Source of the DNA: Streptomyces beijiangensis
GTDB lineage: Bacteria > Actinomycetota > Actinomycetes > Streptomycetales > Streptomycetaceae
Reading direction: 5' to 3'
DNA length: 64,000 nucleotides
Assembly (NCBI RefSeq): GCF_017315755.1
Contig: NZ_JAFLRJ010000096.1
Span: forward strand, 1 to 64,000
The notes under the pieces were generated by a model. That model worked only from the letters and a program-made list of their open reading frames with translations. It was not told the DNA's origin and ran no database searches. The stretch's first letter is position 1. Each line of letters starts with the position of its first letter. Shown piece by piece: positions 49,525 to 59,186 of this stretch. The position numbers were made by a program, and so were the translations under genes.

Positions 49525-51291
49525 GTGGCAGCCCACGACGACGACATGAACCGCGGCATCCGGCCCGCGCGAGGGTCCGAGGACCCCGCCGGCCAGGTTG
49601 CCTATCTCGAGCAGGAAATCGCCGTCCTGCGCCGCAAGCTCGCCGACTCTCCGCGCCATACGAGGATTCTCGAAGAGCGGATCGTCGAGCTGCAGACCAA
49701 CTTGGCAGGCGTGTCCGCACAGAACGAGCGGCTCGCCAATACACTCCGCGAGGCCCGCGACCAGATCGTGGCTCTCAAGGAGGAAGTCGACCGGCTCGCA
49801 CAGCCGCCGGCCGGCTTCGGTGTCTTCCTGCAGGCCAATGAGGACGGCACATGCGACATCTTCACCGGGGGCCGCAAGCTCCGGGTGAACGTCAGTCCCA
49901 GCGTCGAGCTCGAAGGGCTCAGGCGTGGCCAGGAGGTCATGCTCAACGAAGCGCTCAATGTGGTCGAGGCCATGGAATACGAGCGCGCGGGCGACATCGT
50001 CACCCTCAAGGAGATCCTTGAGGACGGCGAACGCGCCCTGGTGGTCGGGCACACCGACGAGGAGCGGGTGGTGCGGCTCGCCGAGCCACTCCTGGACATC
50101 ACCATCCGCCCCGGCGACGCCCTGCTGCTCGACTCCCGGTCCGGTTACGTCTATGAAGTAGTGCCCAAGAGCGAGGTCGAGGATCTTGTCCTCGAAGAGG
50201 TTCCGGACATCGACTACGACAAGATCGGCGGTCTGGGCGACCAGATCGAACTGATCCGCGACGCCGTCGAGCTCCCCTACCTCCACCCCGACCTCTTCAA
50301 GGAACATGAGCTGCGACCGCCGAAGGGCATCCTGCTCTACGGCCCGCCCGGCTGCGGCAAGACACTCATCGCCAAGGCCGTAGCCAACTCACTGGCCAAG
50401 AAGGTCGCCGAGGTGACCGGCCAGCCCACGGGGAAGAGCTACTTCCTCAACATCAAGGGACCCGAGCTCCTCAACAAGTACGTCGGCGAGACCGAGCGGC
50501 ACATCCGCCTCGTCTTCCAGCGTGCGAGGGAGAAGGCGAGCGAGGGCACCCCCGTCATCGTCTTCTTCGACGAGATGGAATCCCTCTTCCGCACCCGCGG
50601 ATCCGGTGTCAGCTCGGACGTCGAGAACACGATCGTCCCCCAGCTGCTCGCCGAGATCGACGGTGTGGAGGGCCTGGAGAACGTCATCGTCATCGGTGCC
50701 TCCAACCGTGAGGACATGATCGACCCCGCGATCCTGCGGCCAGGACGACTCGATGTGAAGATCAAGATCGAGCGTCCGGACGCAGAGGCCGCGAAGGACA
50801 TCTTCGCCAAGTACCTCCGGTCCTCGCTGCCCCTGCACGCCGACGACCTGGCCGAGAACCGTGGCAGCCAGGACGCCGCGATCCAGGGCATGATCCAGTC
50901 CGTCGTCGAGCGTATGTACACCGAGTCCGAGGAGAACCGCTTCCTCGAGGTGACCTACGCCAACGGAGACAAGGAAGTCCTTTACTTCAAGGACTTCAAC
51001 TCCGGCGCGATGATCCAGAACATCGTCGACCGGGCCAAGAAGATGGCCATCAAGGCCTTCCTCGAGCACGGCCAGAAGGGCATCCGCGTCTCCCATCTCC
51101 TCCAGGCTTGCGTGGACGAGTTCAAGGAGAACGAGGACCTGCCCAACACCACCAACCCGGACGACTGGGCCCGTATCTCCGGCAAGAAGGGTGAGCGGAT
51201 CGTCTTCATCCGTACGCTCGTCACCGGAAAACAGGGCGCGGACACCGGACGTTCCATCGACACGGTGGCAAACACCGGTCAGTACCTGTAG
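49525..51291 (+). CDS. arc: Proteasome-associated AAA ATPase ARC/Mpa
   Basis: A 588-residue hexameric unfoldase that binds Pup-tagged proteins and feeds them to the 20S core. N-terminal coiled coil (about 25-80: [18 protein letters not shown] to LKEEVDRLA) recognises Pup. Two OB domains lie at about 85-220. The AAA domain has Walker A GPPGCGKT, Walker [13 protein letters not shown] and second region ILRPGRLD. The C-terminus ends GQYL; the penultimate Tyr is the HbYX-like docking residue for the proteasome. The GTG at 49525 is preceded by GGAGGAGGTGAGG and gives the known MAAHDDD N-terminus. Confidence 0.96.
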   Translation: MAAHDDDMNRGIRPARGSEDPAGQVAYLEQEIAVLRRKLADSPRHTRILEERIVELQTNLAGVSAQNERLANTLREARDQIVALKEEVDRLAQPPAGFGVFLQANEDGTCDIFTGGRKLRVNVSPSVELEGLRRGQEVMLNEALNVVEAMEYERAGDIVTLKEILEDGERALVVGHTDEERVVRLAEPLLDITIRPGDALLLDSRSGYVYEVVPKSEVEDLVLEEVPDIDYDKIGGLGDQIELIRDAVELPYLHPDLFKEHELRPPKGILLYGPPGCGKTLIAKAVANSLAKKVAEVTGQPTGKSYFLNIKGPELLNKYVGETERHIRLVFQRAREKASEGTPVIVFFDEMESLFRTRGSGVSSDVENTIVPQLLAEIDGVEGLENVIVIGASNREDMIDPAILRPGRLDVKIKIERPDAEAAKDIFAKYLRSSLPLHADDLAENRGSQDAAIQGMIQSVVERMYTESEENRFLEVTYANGDKEVLYFKDFNSGAMIQNIVDRAKKMAIKAFLEHGQKGIRVSHLLQACVDEFKENEDLPNTTNPDDWARISGKKGERIVFIRTLVTGKQGADTGRSIDTVANTGQYL

Positions 51292-51298
51292 AACGCAG

Positions 51299-51337
51299 AC
51301 CGGCTGTGGGCGCCCCGCAGGGCACCCGCAGCCGGTT
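51299..51337 (+). terminator. Terminator after arc
   Basis: ACCGGCTGTGGGCGCC pairs with GGCACCCGCAGCCGGTT with two G-U wobbles, 8 bases after the arc stop. Confidence 0.8.
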
Positions 51338-51486
51338 CGCATTTCCGCCCACCCACAACCACTCATGAGCAAACACGTAATTGATCTCCCCACCAGCGCA
51401 AAGGCGTTCTAGGCTCTTCGGTACCGCCGAGACGCGCCGTGCGGGGACGGGCACCGCACACGCACAGGAGCTACAGCGGTACTTGA

Positions 51487-51512
51487 GCGGCGCTCCCGCA
51501 GGGGAGCGCCGC
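51487..51512 (+). promoter_or_regulatory. Perfect hairpin in the dop leader
   Basis: GCGGCGCTCCC and GGGAGCGCCGC form an 11-bp perfect stem with a 4-base loop, ending 17 bases before the dop ATG and directly before its ribosome site (AAGGAGGG). It could terminate, attenuate, or stabilise the message. Confidence 0.65.
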
Positions 51513-51529
51513 CGGGCAAGGAGGGCCGC

Positions 51530-53041
51530 ATGACCGTACGGCGAGTAATGGGCATCGAGACGGAGTACGGCATCTCCGTCCCTGGCCACCCCAACGCCAA
51601 TGCCATGCTCACCTCGTCCCAGATCGTCAACGCCTACGCGGCGGCGATGCACCGGGCGCGCCGCGCCCGCTGGGACTTCGAGGAGGAGAACCCGCTGCGG
51701 GACGCACGAGGCTTCGACCTCGCCCGCGAAGCCGCCGACAACAGTCAGCTCACCGACGAGGACATCGGCCTCGCCAACGTGATCCTCACCAACGGGGCAC
51801 GGCTCTACGTCGACCACGCGCACCCCGAGTTCAGCTCGCCCGAGGTCACCAACCCCCGCGACGCCGTCCTCTGGGACAAGGCCGGCGAGCGCATCATGGC
51901 CGAGGCCGCCGAACGCGCCGCCCAGCTCCCCGGCGCGCAGCCCATCCATCTCTACAAGAACAACACCGACAACAAGGGCGCCTCCTACGGCACGCACGAG
52001 AACTATCTGATGAAGCGGGAGACCCCCTTCTCGGACATCGTGCGCCACCTCACTCCGTTCTTCGTCTCGCGCCAGGTCGTGACCGGGGCCGGCCGTGTGG
52101 GCATCGGCCAGGACGGCCACGAGCACGGCTTCCAGATCAGCCAGCGCGCCGACTACTTCGAGGTCGAGGTCGGCCTGGAGACCACGCTCAAGCGCCCGAT
52201 CATCAACACCCGGGACGAACCGCACTCCGACGCGGAGAAGTACCGGCGCCTGCACGTCATCATCGGCGACGCCAACCTTTCCGAGATCTCGACCTATCTC
52301 AAGCTCGGCACCACGTCCCTCGTCCTGTCGATGATCGAGGACGGGTTCATCAAGGTGGACCTCGCAGTCGACCAGCCGGTGCGCACGCTGCACCAGGTCT
52401 CCCACGACCCGACGCTCCAGCGCCTGATCACCCTGCGCAGCGGCCGCACGCTGACCGCCGTACAGCTCCAGATGGAGTACTTCGAGCTGGCGCACAAGTA
52501 CGTCGAGGAGCGGTACGGCGCGGACGCGGACGAACAGACCGCCGACATCCTGGTCCGCTGGGAGGACACTCTCAACCGGCTCGAGAACGACCCGATGAGC
52601 CTGTCGGGCGAGCTGGACTGGATCACCAAGCGGGAAATCCTGGAGGGCTACCGGCGCCGCGACGGCATCGACTGGGACGCGGCGAGGCTGCATCTGGTGG
52701 ACCTTCAGTACGCGGACGTACGGCCCGAGAAGGGGCTGTACAACCGTCTGGCGGCCCGCGGCAAGATGAAGCGGATCCTGGACGAGAGCGACGTCGTACG
52801 GGCGGAGACCAAGCCGCCCGAGGACACCAGGGCGTACTTCCGCGGCCGCTGCCTGGAGCAGTACGCGGACGACGTCGCGGCGGCCTCCTGGGACTCCGTG
52901 ATCTTCGACCTGCCCGGCCGTGACTCGCTGCAGCGGGTGCCCACGCTGGAGCCGCTGCGCGGGACCCGTAACCACGTCAAGGAACTCCTCGACCGGTGCC
53001 GGACCGCGGAAGACCTGGTCCGGGTGCTGTCCGGGGGCTGA
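51530..53041 (+). CDS. dop: Pup deamidase/depupylase Dop
   Basis: A 503-residue glutamine synthetase-like enzyme that converts the C-terminal Gln of Pup to Glu and removes Pup from substrates. Key features are E10 in GIETEYGIS, the Dop-specific loop (about 38-75, [20 protein letters not shown]), D95 in [13 protein letters not shown] (the catalytic Asp) and the ATP/Mg region [20 protein letters not shown]. Required here because Pup ends in Gln. Paralogous to PafA at 57715, which lacks the Dop loop. Confidence 0.97.
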   Translation: MTVRRVMGIETEYGISVPGHPNANAMLTSSQIVNAYAAAMHRARRARWDFEEENPLRDARGFDLAREAADNSQLTDEDIGLANVILTNGARLYVDHAHPEFSSPEVTNPRDAVLWDKAGERIMAEAAERAAQLPGAQPIHLYKNNTDNKGASYGTHENYLMKRETPFSDIVRHLTPFFVSRQVVTGAGRVGIGQDGHEHGFQISQRADYFEVEVGLETTLKRPIINTRDEPHSDAEKYRRLHVIIGDANLSEISTYLKLGTTSLVLSMIEDGFIKVDLAVDQPVRTLHQVSHDPTLQRLITLRSGRTLTAVQLQMEYFELAHKYVEERYGADADEQTADILVRWEDTLNRLENDPMSLSGELDWITKREILEGYRRRDGIDWDAARLHLVDLQYADVRPEKGLYNRLAARGKMKRILDESDVVRAETKPPEDTRAYFRGRCLEQYADDVAAASWDSVIFDLPGRDSLQRVPTLEPLRGTRNHVKELLDRCRTAEDLVRVLSGG

Positions 53042-53161
53042 AAAGTCCGGCGGAGGGGAATCATCAGGGTGGGTCCCGGACGTTGAGAGAAGTACCGGGC
53101 CAATGTCGGACCCCGCTTGTAGGGTCTGATCAAGTGCATCGAACCGAGCGGGGTGAGGTAG

Positions 53162-53380
53162 ATGGCGACCAAGGACACCGGCGGCGGACAGCAGAAGGCC
53201 ACGCGTTCCACCGAGGAGACCGAAGAGGTTGCGCAGGATGCGCAGGGCTCCGAGGACCTCAAGGAACGGCAGGAGAAGCTGTCGGACGACGTGGATTCCG
53301 TACTTGACGAGATCGACGATGTGCTCGAGGAGAACGCCGAGGACTTCGTGCGTTCCTTCGTTCAGAAGGGTGGACAGTAG
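53162..53380 (+). CDS. pup: Prokaryotic ubiquitin-like protein Pup
   Basis: A 72-residue intrinsically disordered tag. Acidic C-terminal half with the helix that binds ARC (LKERQEKLSDDVDSVLDEID) and the ending VQKGGQ, so it is made in the inactive Gln form and must be deamidated by Dop before PafA can ligate it to lysines. The gene follows dop after 120 bases and is followed by a 13-bp hairpin. Confidence 0.97.
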   Translation: MATKDTGGGQQKATRSTEETEEVAQDAQGSEDLKERQEKLSDDVDSVLDEIDDVLEENAEDFVRSFVQKGGQ

Positions 53381-53398
53381 TCCACGGATGTGAACGAG

Positions 53399-53434
53399 TG
53401 TGGGATGCCTTCGCGCGCGTAAAGGCATCCCACA
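53399..53434 (+). terminator. Hairpin between pup and prcBA
   Basis: TGTGGGATGCCTT pairs perfectly with AAGGCATCCCACA (13 bp) around a 10-base loop CGCGCGCGTA, 18 bases after the pup stop. It probably makes pup mRNA more abundant than the downstream proteasome message. The hairpin covers the only possible start of the next small open frame. Confidence 0.85.
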
Positions 53435-53627
53435 GCACTCTCAAGTTCATGTGGATCAACGCCGTCGGACGGGTAGGGTCCGTGGCGTACTGTGCTTCAA
53501 CTGCAATTCAGGCATCGGCAAGTTGGGAGACGATCCCGACATCCTCGGTCGGGCCATCGCTTACCTGGAGGGAACCGCGTGGAAGCCAATACTCGTAGCA
53601 CCGGGCGTCTACCAGCTGCCTTCCTGA
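53400..53627 (+). pseudogene. HNH/recombination endonuclease VII-like remnant overlapping prcB
   Basis: A 75-codon frame encoding the C-terminal half of an EndoVII-type HNH domain: [22 protein letters not shown] then [13 protein letters not shown]. The N-terminal zinc-Cys pair and most catalytic His are absent; where relatives read HVDHCHxTGRVRG this reads [13 protein letters not shown]. The earliest possible start (GTG 53400) lies within a terminator hairpin and a TGA precedes it. The last 16 codons ([15 protein letters not shown]) overlap the first codons of prcB in another frame. Probably a decayed gene kept in part by the overlap. A functional small protein is not excluded. Confidence 0.7.
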
Positions 53628-54424
53628 CGCCCGGGTCGTCCTCGTTCATGGACTTCCTGACCGACCACTCGCCCGCGATGCTCCCGGGCAACCGCCCCCT
53701 GCCGGTCGTGCAGGGCGCGATCCAGGCGCCGCACGGGACGACCATCGTCGCCGCCTCGTTCCCCGGCGGGGTCGTCCTCGCCGGTGACCGCCGGGCGACC
53801 ATGGGGAACATGATCGCTCAGCGCGACATCGAAAAGGTCTTCCCGGCCGACGAGTACTCGGCAGTCGGGATCGCCGGCACCGCCGGCCTCGCCGTCGAGA
53901 TGGTCAAGCTCTTCCAGCTGGAGCTCGAGCACTTCGAGAAGGTCGAGGGGACCACGCTCTCCCTGGAAGGCAAGGCCAACCGGCTCTCCACCATGATTCG
54001 CGGCAATCTCGGAATGGCCATGCAGGGGCTGGCCGTTGTGCCGCTCTTCGCCGGGTACGACGTCGACCGCGGGAGGGGCCGGATCTTCTCGTACGACGTC
54101 ACGGGCGGCCGCTCCGAGGAACTGGGTTACGCGGCCACCGGCTCCGGGTCGATCTTTGCCAAGGGCTCCATGAAGAAGCTCTTCCGCAGCGATCTGACGG
54201 AGCAGGAGACCACCACGCTGGTCGTCCAGGCGCTGTACGACGCCGCCGACGACGACTCGGCGACCGGCGGCCCGGACGTGGCCCGCCGGATCTATCCGAT
54301 CGTCACCGTCATCACTGATGAGGGTTTCCGCAGACTGAGCGACGCGGAGAGCTCCGAGCTTGCCCGCTCGATCATCGAGCGGCGCCTGGAACAGCCCGAC
54401 GGGCCGCGCGCCCCGCTGCTCTGA
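53579..54424 (+). CDS. prcB: 20S proteasome beta subunit
   Basis: A 281-residue proteolytic subunit. The first 53 residues ([20 protein letters not shown] onward) are the autoprocessed propeptide; cleavage before T54 in APHG-TTIVA frees the catalytic Thr. Asp in [13 protein letters not shown] and Lys in IEKVF region complete the active site. Seven subunits form each inner ring. GTG start at 53579 with GGAGGGA 6 bases upstream, and its first codons overlap the upstream remnant. Confidence 0.97.
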   Translation: MEANTRSTGRLPAAFLTPGSSSFMDFLTDHSPAMLPGNRPLPVVQGAIQAPHGTTIVAASFPGGVVLAGDRRATMGNMIAQRDIEKVFPADEYSAVGIAGTAGLAVEMVKLFQLELEHFEKVEGTTLSLEGKANRLSTMIRGNLGMAMQGLAVVPLFAGYDVDRGRGRIFSYDVTGGRSEELGYAATGSGSIFAKGSMKKLFRSDLTEQETTTLVVQALYDAADDDSATGGPDVARRIYPIVTVITDEGFRRLSDAESSELARSIIERRLEQPDGPRAPLL

Positions 54425-54478
54425 GGATCCGGGACCTCTCCGATGTACACGTCACTGACAGAAAGGGACGGATAGCCG

Positions 54479-55231
54479 GTGTCGACGCCGTTTTATGTCT
54501 CACCTCAGCAGGCCATGGCCGACCGGGCGGAATACGCCCGGAAGGGCATCGCCCGTGGTCGCAGCCTGGTTGTGCTGCAGTACGCCGACGGCATTGTCTT
54601 CGTCGGCGAGAACCCGTCCCGTGCGCTGCACAAGTTCAGCGAGATCTATGACCGGATCGGCTTCGCGGCCGCCGGCAAGTACAACGAGTACGAGAATCTG
54701 CGGATCGGCGGTGTGCGCTACGCGGATCTGCGCGGATACACCTACGACCGTGACGATGTGACGGCCCGTGGGCTGGCGAACGTATACGCCCAGACACTGG
54801 GCACGATCTTCTCCAGTGCGGCCGAGAAGCCGTACGAGGTGGAGCTCGTCGTCGCCGAGGTGGGCAGCGAGGCCGAGGGCGATCAGATCTATCGCCTTCC
54901 GCACGACGGTTCGATCGTGGACGAGCACGGTTCGGTCGCGGTCGGTGGCAATGCCGAGCAGATCAGTACGTTCCTCGACCAGGAACACCGTGACGGCATG
55001 ACCCTGGCGGAGGCGCTGAAGCTTGCCGTACAGGCGCTGTCGCGGGACACCAACGGCAGTGAGCGGGAGATTCCCGCGGAGCGTCTCGAGGTGGCCGTGC
55101 TGGACCGTACGCGGCCGCAGCAGCGGAAGTTCAAGCGGATCATCGGGCGTCAGCTGTCGCGGCTGCTCGCCGCGGACGATGCGGCGAGCGCGAAGACGGA
55201 CGTTCCTTCCGACGAGGAAGAGGACGAGTAG
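54479..55231 (+). CDS. prcA: 20S proteasome alpha subunit
   Basis: A 250-residue outer-ring subunit that gates the chamber and binds the ARC/Mpa C-terminus. N-terminal [23 protein letters not shown] is the gate segment and H0 helix; no N-terminal Thr processing site. The C-terminus is very acidic (VPSDEEEDE). GTG start at 54479, 54 bases after prcB, so the two are co-expressed. Confidence 0.97.
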   Translation: MSTPFYVSPQQAMADRAEYARKGIARGRSLVVLQYADGIVFVGENPSRALHKFSEIYDRIGFAAAGKYNEYENLRIGGVRYADLRGYTYDRDDVTARGLANVYAQTLGTIFSSAAEKPYEVELVVAEVGSEAEGDQIYRLPHDGSIVDEHGSVAVGGNAEQISTFLDQEHRDGMTLAEALKLAVQALSRDTNGSEREIPAERLEVAVLDRTRPQQRKFKRIIGRQLSRLLAADDAASAKTDVPSDEEEDE

Positions 55232-55250
55232 TCCGCCCGGTTGTTCCGCG

Positions 55251-55282
55251 GTGCCCCGGATCGCCCGTGCGGTCCGGGGCAC
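55251..55282. terminator. Bidirectional terminator after prcA
   Basis: GTGCCCCGGA and TCCGGGGCAC form a perfect 10-bp stem with a 12-base loop between convergent prcA and the LacI regulator gene. Confidence 0.82.
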
Positions 55283-55319
55283 TGTGCTGTGTTCGGACTG
55301 TGTGTTCAGGCCTGTGGGC

Positions 55320-56339
55320 TCAGGCGGGCGGTGGTGGCGCCGTGGAGCCGCGGACGAGGAGCTGGACGGGAAGAGTGCCCGGCGCGGGCTGTGTGCCGTC
55401 CAGGACGGCCAGCAGGGCCGCCATGCCGCGCCGTCCGATCTGCTCGGCGGGGAGCGCCACGGTGGTCAGTTCGGGTTCGATGGCGGTGGCGAGGGCCAGA
55501 TCGTCGAAGCCGGTGACGGAGAGGTCCTCCGGAACGCGCAGGCCCAGGCGGCGGGCGGCCTTGCAGGCGCCCGCGGCCATGATGTCGTCGTCGCACACGA
55601 TGGCGGTGGGGTGCGGTACCGGGCCCGCGAGGGCTGCTTCGGCGGCCTGCCGGGCGGCGCCCACGTTCAGCGGGGCCCGGACGGTACGGACCCGGGCTCC
55701 GCGCAGGGCCCGGTGCAGGGCGTCGGCGCGTACATCGAAGGTCCAGGAGTCGACGGACGACGCCAGGTGGATGAAGTCGCGGTGGCCGAGCGCCAGGAGA
55801 TGGTCCGTCACCTGGCGCATGCCGTCGGCGATGTCGAGATTGACGTGTGCCGCCGCGCTCGCTTCGGTCGGGTCGCTGTCGAGCATGACCAGCGGGAGGC
55901 CGGTGGAGCGGATCGAGGTGAGGGCGTCGACGGCGATGGAGGAGGCGATCACCCCGTCGAGGGTGGCGCGGGCGGAGGCGAAGGGGTCCCTGGCGGGTCC
56001 CACGCCGTCGGGGGAGGGGTACAGGACGAGTCCGAAGCCGTGTTCGCCGGCGGTCTCGGCCGCGCCGGTGTAGACGCGGGCGAAGAATTCGGTGGTGAGG
56101 GCGGGGACGACGAGCAGGGCGGTCCTGGTGGAGCCCAGGCGGAGGTTGCGGGCGGCCAGATTGGGGCGGTAACCGAGCTCGGCGGCGGCGTCGCGGACCA
56201 GGCCCGCCGTGCGCTCGGAGACCCTGCCGTGCCATTTCTCGCCGAGTACGAGCGAGACGGTGGCCTGCGAGACCCCGGCCGCGCGGGCGACGTCGCGGCT
56301 GGTGGGGCGCGAGGGGACACCGTGGTCGGTGCGGGTCAC
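55320..56339 (-). CDS. LacI family transcriptional regulator
   Basis: A 339-residue repressor. LacI helix-turn-helix near the N-terminus (SRDVARAAGVSQATVSLVLG) with hinge GYRPNLAARNLR, then a periplasmic-binding-like effector domain (about 65-330) with IVCDDDIMAAGACKAARRLG and SVTGFDDLALA. GTG at 56339 follows GGAGGCC and starts VTRTDHGVPSRPT. It is divergent from the MFS gene, and a 10-bp inverted repeat lies between them. Located inside the proteasome locus but probably regulates only the transporter and itself. Confidence 0.93.
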   Translation of the reverse strand: MTRTDHGVPSRPTSRDVARAAGVSQATVSLVLGEKWHGRVSERTAGLVRDAAAELGYRPNLAARNLRLGSTRTALLVVPALTTEFFARVYTGAAETAGEHGFGLVLYPSPDGVGPARDPFASARATLDGVIASSIAVDALTSIRSTGLPLVMLDSDPTEASAAAHVNLDIADGMRQVTDHLLALGHRDFIHLASSVDSWTFDVRADALHRALRGARVRTVRAPLNVGAARQAAEAALAGPVPHPTAIVCDDDIMAAGACKAARRLGLRVPEDLSVTGFDDLALATAIEPELTTVALPAEQIGRRGMAALLAVLDGTQPAPGTLPVQLLVRGSTAPPPPA

Positions 56340-56380
56340 AGTGGCCTCCGGGCGTCTGGACTCCTGGTCTGGGCACATGG

Positions 56381-56407
56381 TACGTATAACCCCGGAAGTT
56401 ATACGTA
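56381..56407. promoter_or_regulatory. LacI-type operator between regulator and MFS gene
   Basis: TACGTATAAC and GTTATACGTA form a perfect 10-bp inverted repeat with a 7-base spacer, midway between the two divergent start codons. Its position allows repression of both promoters. Confidence 0.82.
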
Positions 56408-56445
56408 ACACTTCGGCGGTGCGCCGGGGAGACAAGGGGCAGGAC

Positions 56446-57705
56446 ATGGCCGCGGGATACGCGGAACTCCTCGGGACCCGGCATGTGGCACGGCTGCTGA
56501 CCGGCACGCTGGTGGGCCGGCTGCCGAATGCGACCGCCGCGATCGCCGTGGTGCTCTTCGTCCGTGCCGAGGGCGGGAGTTACTCCCTCGCCGGAGCCCT
56601 GTCCGCGGTCTACGGCGTGGCCACGGCCATCGGCCAGCCGCTGCTCGGACGGGCCGTGGATCTCTACGGGCAGCCGCGGGTGATGCTGCCCGCCGCGGTC
56701 GTCTCGGCGCTCGGGATGGGGCTCTTCGCCGCGGTCGGCATCGAGCCTGTGGCCCTCGCGTACCTCGCGATGCTGATCGCCGGTCTCTTCACGCCACCGC
56801 TGGAGGGCGGGCTGCGTGCGCTGTGGCCCGGCGTCCTGGGGCGTGAGGAGCGGGTGCACGCCGCCTACGCGATGGACGCGGTGGCCCAGGAAGTGATGTT
56901 CACCGTGGGCCCGTTGCTGGTGACCGTGGCCGTGGCGCTGTGGTCGGAGGCGGCCGCGGTGGTCGCCATCAACCTGATCGGCGTCCTGGGGGCGCTCTCC
57001 GTGGTCCTGTCCGAGCCGTCGAGGACCTGGCGTTCGGCACCCCGTGAGGCGCACTGGCTGGGGGCGCTGCGCTCGCGCGGACTGCTCGCTCTGCTGGGCG
57101 CGTTCTTCTTCGTCGGTCTCGCGCTGGGGTCCATCACGGTCGCCTCGGTCGCGTACGCGGACGAGCACGGCGGGGACGTCGTCTACGGGACGCTGATGGC
57201 CGCGATCGGGCTCGGCGCGCTCATCGGCGGTCTGGTGTACGGCGCCAGGCAGTGGGCGGGGGCGGCCGAAAAGCGACTGCGGATACTCGTCGGTTTCCTG
57301 GCGATGGGCTATCTGCCGCTGATGCTGGTGCCCGGAGTGGTGACCATGACGGTGCTCACGACGGTCGCCGGGGTCTTCCTCGCGCCCGCCATCGCGTGTG
57401 CCTTCATCGTGGTCGACCGGCACGCTCCGCGCGGCACGGTGACCGAGGCATTCTCCTGGCTGGTGACCACGTTCGGCGTGGGCGCGGCGCTGGGAACGGC
57501 CGCCGCGGGACCGGCGGTCGAGTACGGCGGAGTGGCCGCCGGCTTCGCCGCGGCGGGCGGTGGCGGGGTCGCCGCACTGCTCGTTCTGATGGCCACTCAG
57601 CGGGTCCTCGCAGCTCCGGAGCGCGCGGGTCGTGTCGTATCCGCTTCCGAAAATGATCGAAACGGTGCCGTCGAACCCGGTTTCAGGACAGGCCATCAGG
57701 CGTAA
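56446..57705 (+). CDS. MFS transporter
   Basis: A 419-residue major facilitator with about 12 membrane helices (for example VALAYLAMLIAGLFTPPLEGG, LLALLGAFFFVGLALGSI, AAGFAAAGGGGVAALLVL). The short loop GRAVDLYGQPRVM between helices 2 and 3 corresponds to the MFS signature. Substrate unknown, and both import of a sugar and drug efflux are possible. Control by the divergent LacI regulator favours a sugar-like inducer. Its stop is 9 bases before pafA. Confidence 0.9.
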   Translation: MAAGYAELLGTRHVARLLTGTLVGRLPNATAAIAVVLFVRAEGGSYSLAGALSAVYGVATAIGQPLLGRAVDLYGQPRVMLPAAVVSALGMGLFAAVGIEPVALAYLAMLIAGLFTPPLEGGLRALWPGVLGREERVHAAYAMDAVAQEVMFTVGPLLVTVAVALWSEAAAVVAINLIGVLGALSVVLSEPSRTWRSAPREAHWLGALRSRGLLALLGAFFFVGLALGSITVASVAYADEHGGDVVYGTLMAAIGLGALIGGLVYGARQWAGAAEKRLRILVGFLAMGYLPLMLVPGVVTMTVLTTVAGVFLAPAIACAFIVVDRHAPRGTVTEAFSWLVTTFGVGAALGTAAAGPAVEYGGVAAGFAAAGGGGVAALLVLMATQRVLAAPERAGRVVSASENDRNGAVEPGFRTGHQA

Positions 57706-57714
57706 TGTTCAGTC

Positions 57715-59076
57715 ATGGACCGCCGCATTTTCGGGCTGGAGAACGAGTACGGCGTCACGTGCACATTCAGGGGACAGCGCCGACTGTCTCCTGATGAAGT
57801 GGCGCGCTACCTCTTCCGCCGTGTTGTGTCATGGGGCCGCAGTAGCAACGTCTTCCTGCGGAACGGCGCCCGCCTCTACCTCGACGTGGGATCGCATCCG
57901 GAATACGCAACTCCTGAATGCGACAACGTGGCCGAGCTGGTCACGCACGACAAGGCCGGTGAGCGCATTCTCGAAGGCCTGCTCGTCGACGCCGAACGCC
58001 GCCTGCACGAGGAGGGAATCGCGGGCGACGTCTATCTCTTCAAGAACAACACCGACTCGGCAGGAAACTCCTACGGCTGCCACGAGAACTATCTCGTCGC
58101 ACGCCACGGGGAATTCTCCCGGCTCGCGGACATCCTCATCCCCTTCCTTGTCACCCGGCAGTTGCTCTGCGGGGCGGGCAAGGTACTGCAGACGCCGCGT
58201 GGTGCGGTGTTCTGCGTGAGCCAGCGTGCCGAGCACATCTGGGAGGGCGTCAGCTCTGCCACCACCCGTTCCCGGCCGATCATCAACACCCGCGATGAGC
58301 CGCACGCGGACGCGGAGCGGTACCGCCGCCTCCATGTCATCGTCGGCGACTCGAACATGTCCGAGACGACCATGATGCTGAAGGTCGGCGCCACCGACCT
58401 CGTGCTGCGCATGATCGAGGCGGGCACGGTGATGCGCGATCTGACCCTGGAGAACCCGATCCGGGCGATCCGCGAGGTCAGCCACGACATCACGGGCGCG
58501 CGCAAGGTGCGTCTGGCGAGCGGCCGCGAGGCGTCCGCTCTGGAAGTCCAGCGCGAGTACTACGAGAAGGCCGTGGACTTCGTCGAGCGGCGCGGTATCC
58601 GCACCGGCCAGGTCGAGCAGGTCCTGGAGCTCTGGGGCCGGACGCTGGATGCGATCGAGGCGGAGGACCTCGACCGGATCGGCACCGAGATCGACTGGGT
58701 GATGAAGTACAAGCTCATCGAGCGGTACCGGGCCAAGCACAACATGACCATGTCGAACCCGCGCGTCGCGCAGATCGACCTGGCGTACCACGACATCCAC
58801 CGTCGCCGCGGGCTGTACTACCTCCTGGAGAAGAGGGGGCAGGCCGCCCGGATCTGCAACGACATGAAGATCTTCGAGGGCAAGACGGTGCCCCCGCAGA
58901 CCACCCGGGCGCGGCTGCGGGGCGACTTCATCCGACGGGCGCAGGAGCAGCGGCGGGACTTCACCGTCGACTGGGTGCACCTCAAGCTCAATGACCAGGC
59001 GCAGCGCACCGTGCTCTGCAAGGACCCCTTCAGGTCGGTCGACGAGCGGGTGGAGAAACTGATCGCCGGTATGTGA
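57715..59076 (+). CDS. pafA: Pup-protein ligase PafA
   Basis: A 453-residue glutamine synthetase-like ligase that attaches the deamidated Pup Glu to substrate lysines with ATP. E9 in FGLENEYGV and D57 in [16 protein letters not shown] match the catalytic positions; [20 protein letters not shown] is the nucleotide region shared with Dop. The Dop-specific loop is absent. The C-terminal domain ends [18 protein letters not shown]. Followed by a hairpin. Confidence 0.97.
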   Translation: MDRRIFGLENEYGVTCTFRGQRRLSPDEVARYLFRRVVSWGRSSNVFLRNGARLYLDVGSHPEYATPECDNVAELVTHDKAGERILEGLLVDAERRLHEEGIAGDVYLFKNNTDSAGNSYGCHENYLVARHGEFSRLADILIPFLVTRQLLCGAGKVLQTPRGAVFCVSQRAEHIWEGVSSATTRSRPIINTRDEPHADAERYRRLHVIVGDSNMSETTMMLKVGATDLVLRMIEAGTVMRDLTLENPIRAIREVSHDITGARKVRLASGREASALEVQREYYEKAVDFVERRGIRTGQVEQVLELWGRTLDAIEAEDLDRIGTEIDWVMKYKLIERYRAKHNMTMSNPRVAQIDLAYHDIHRRRGLYYLLEKRGQAARICNDMKIFEGKTVPPQTTRARLRGDFIRRAQEQRRDFTVDWVHLKLNDQAQRTVLCKDPFRSVDERVEKLIAGM

Positions 59077-59102
59077 CCAGGACGGTTCCGGTGAACGACA
59101 TG

Positions 59103-59129
59103 GGCCCCGTACGTTCCTCGTGCGGGGCC
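59103..59129 (+). terminator. Terminator after pafA
   Basis: GGCCCCGTACG and CGTGCGGGGCC (one G-U) with a 5-base loop, followed by TTGTCG. Confidence 0.8.
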
Positions 59130-59186
59130 TTGTCGACGCCCTAGAGTGGCGGGCAACTACTGTGCCGTCTGAGATCTGAGGAACAC

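Noticed and set aside
51221..53428. Minus-strand open frame opposite dop and pup
   Set aside because: It is antisense to two certain genes and lacks any start context or known domain.
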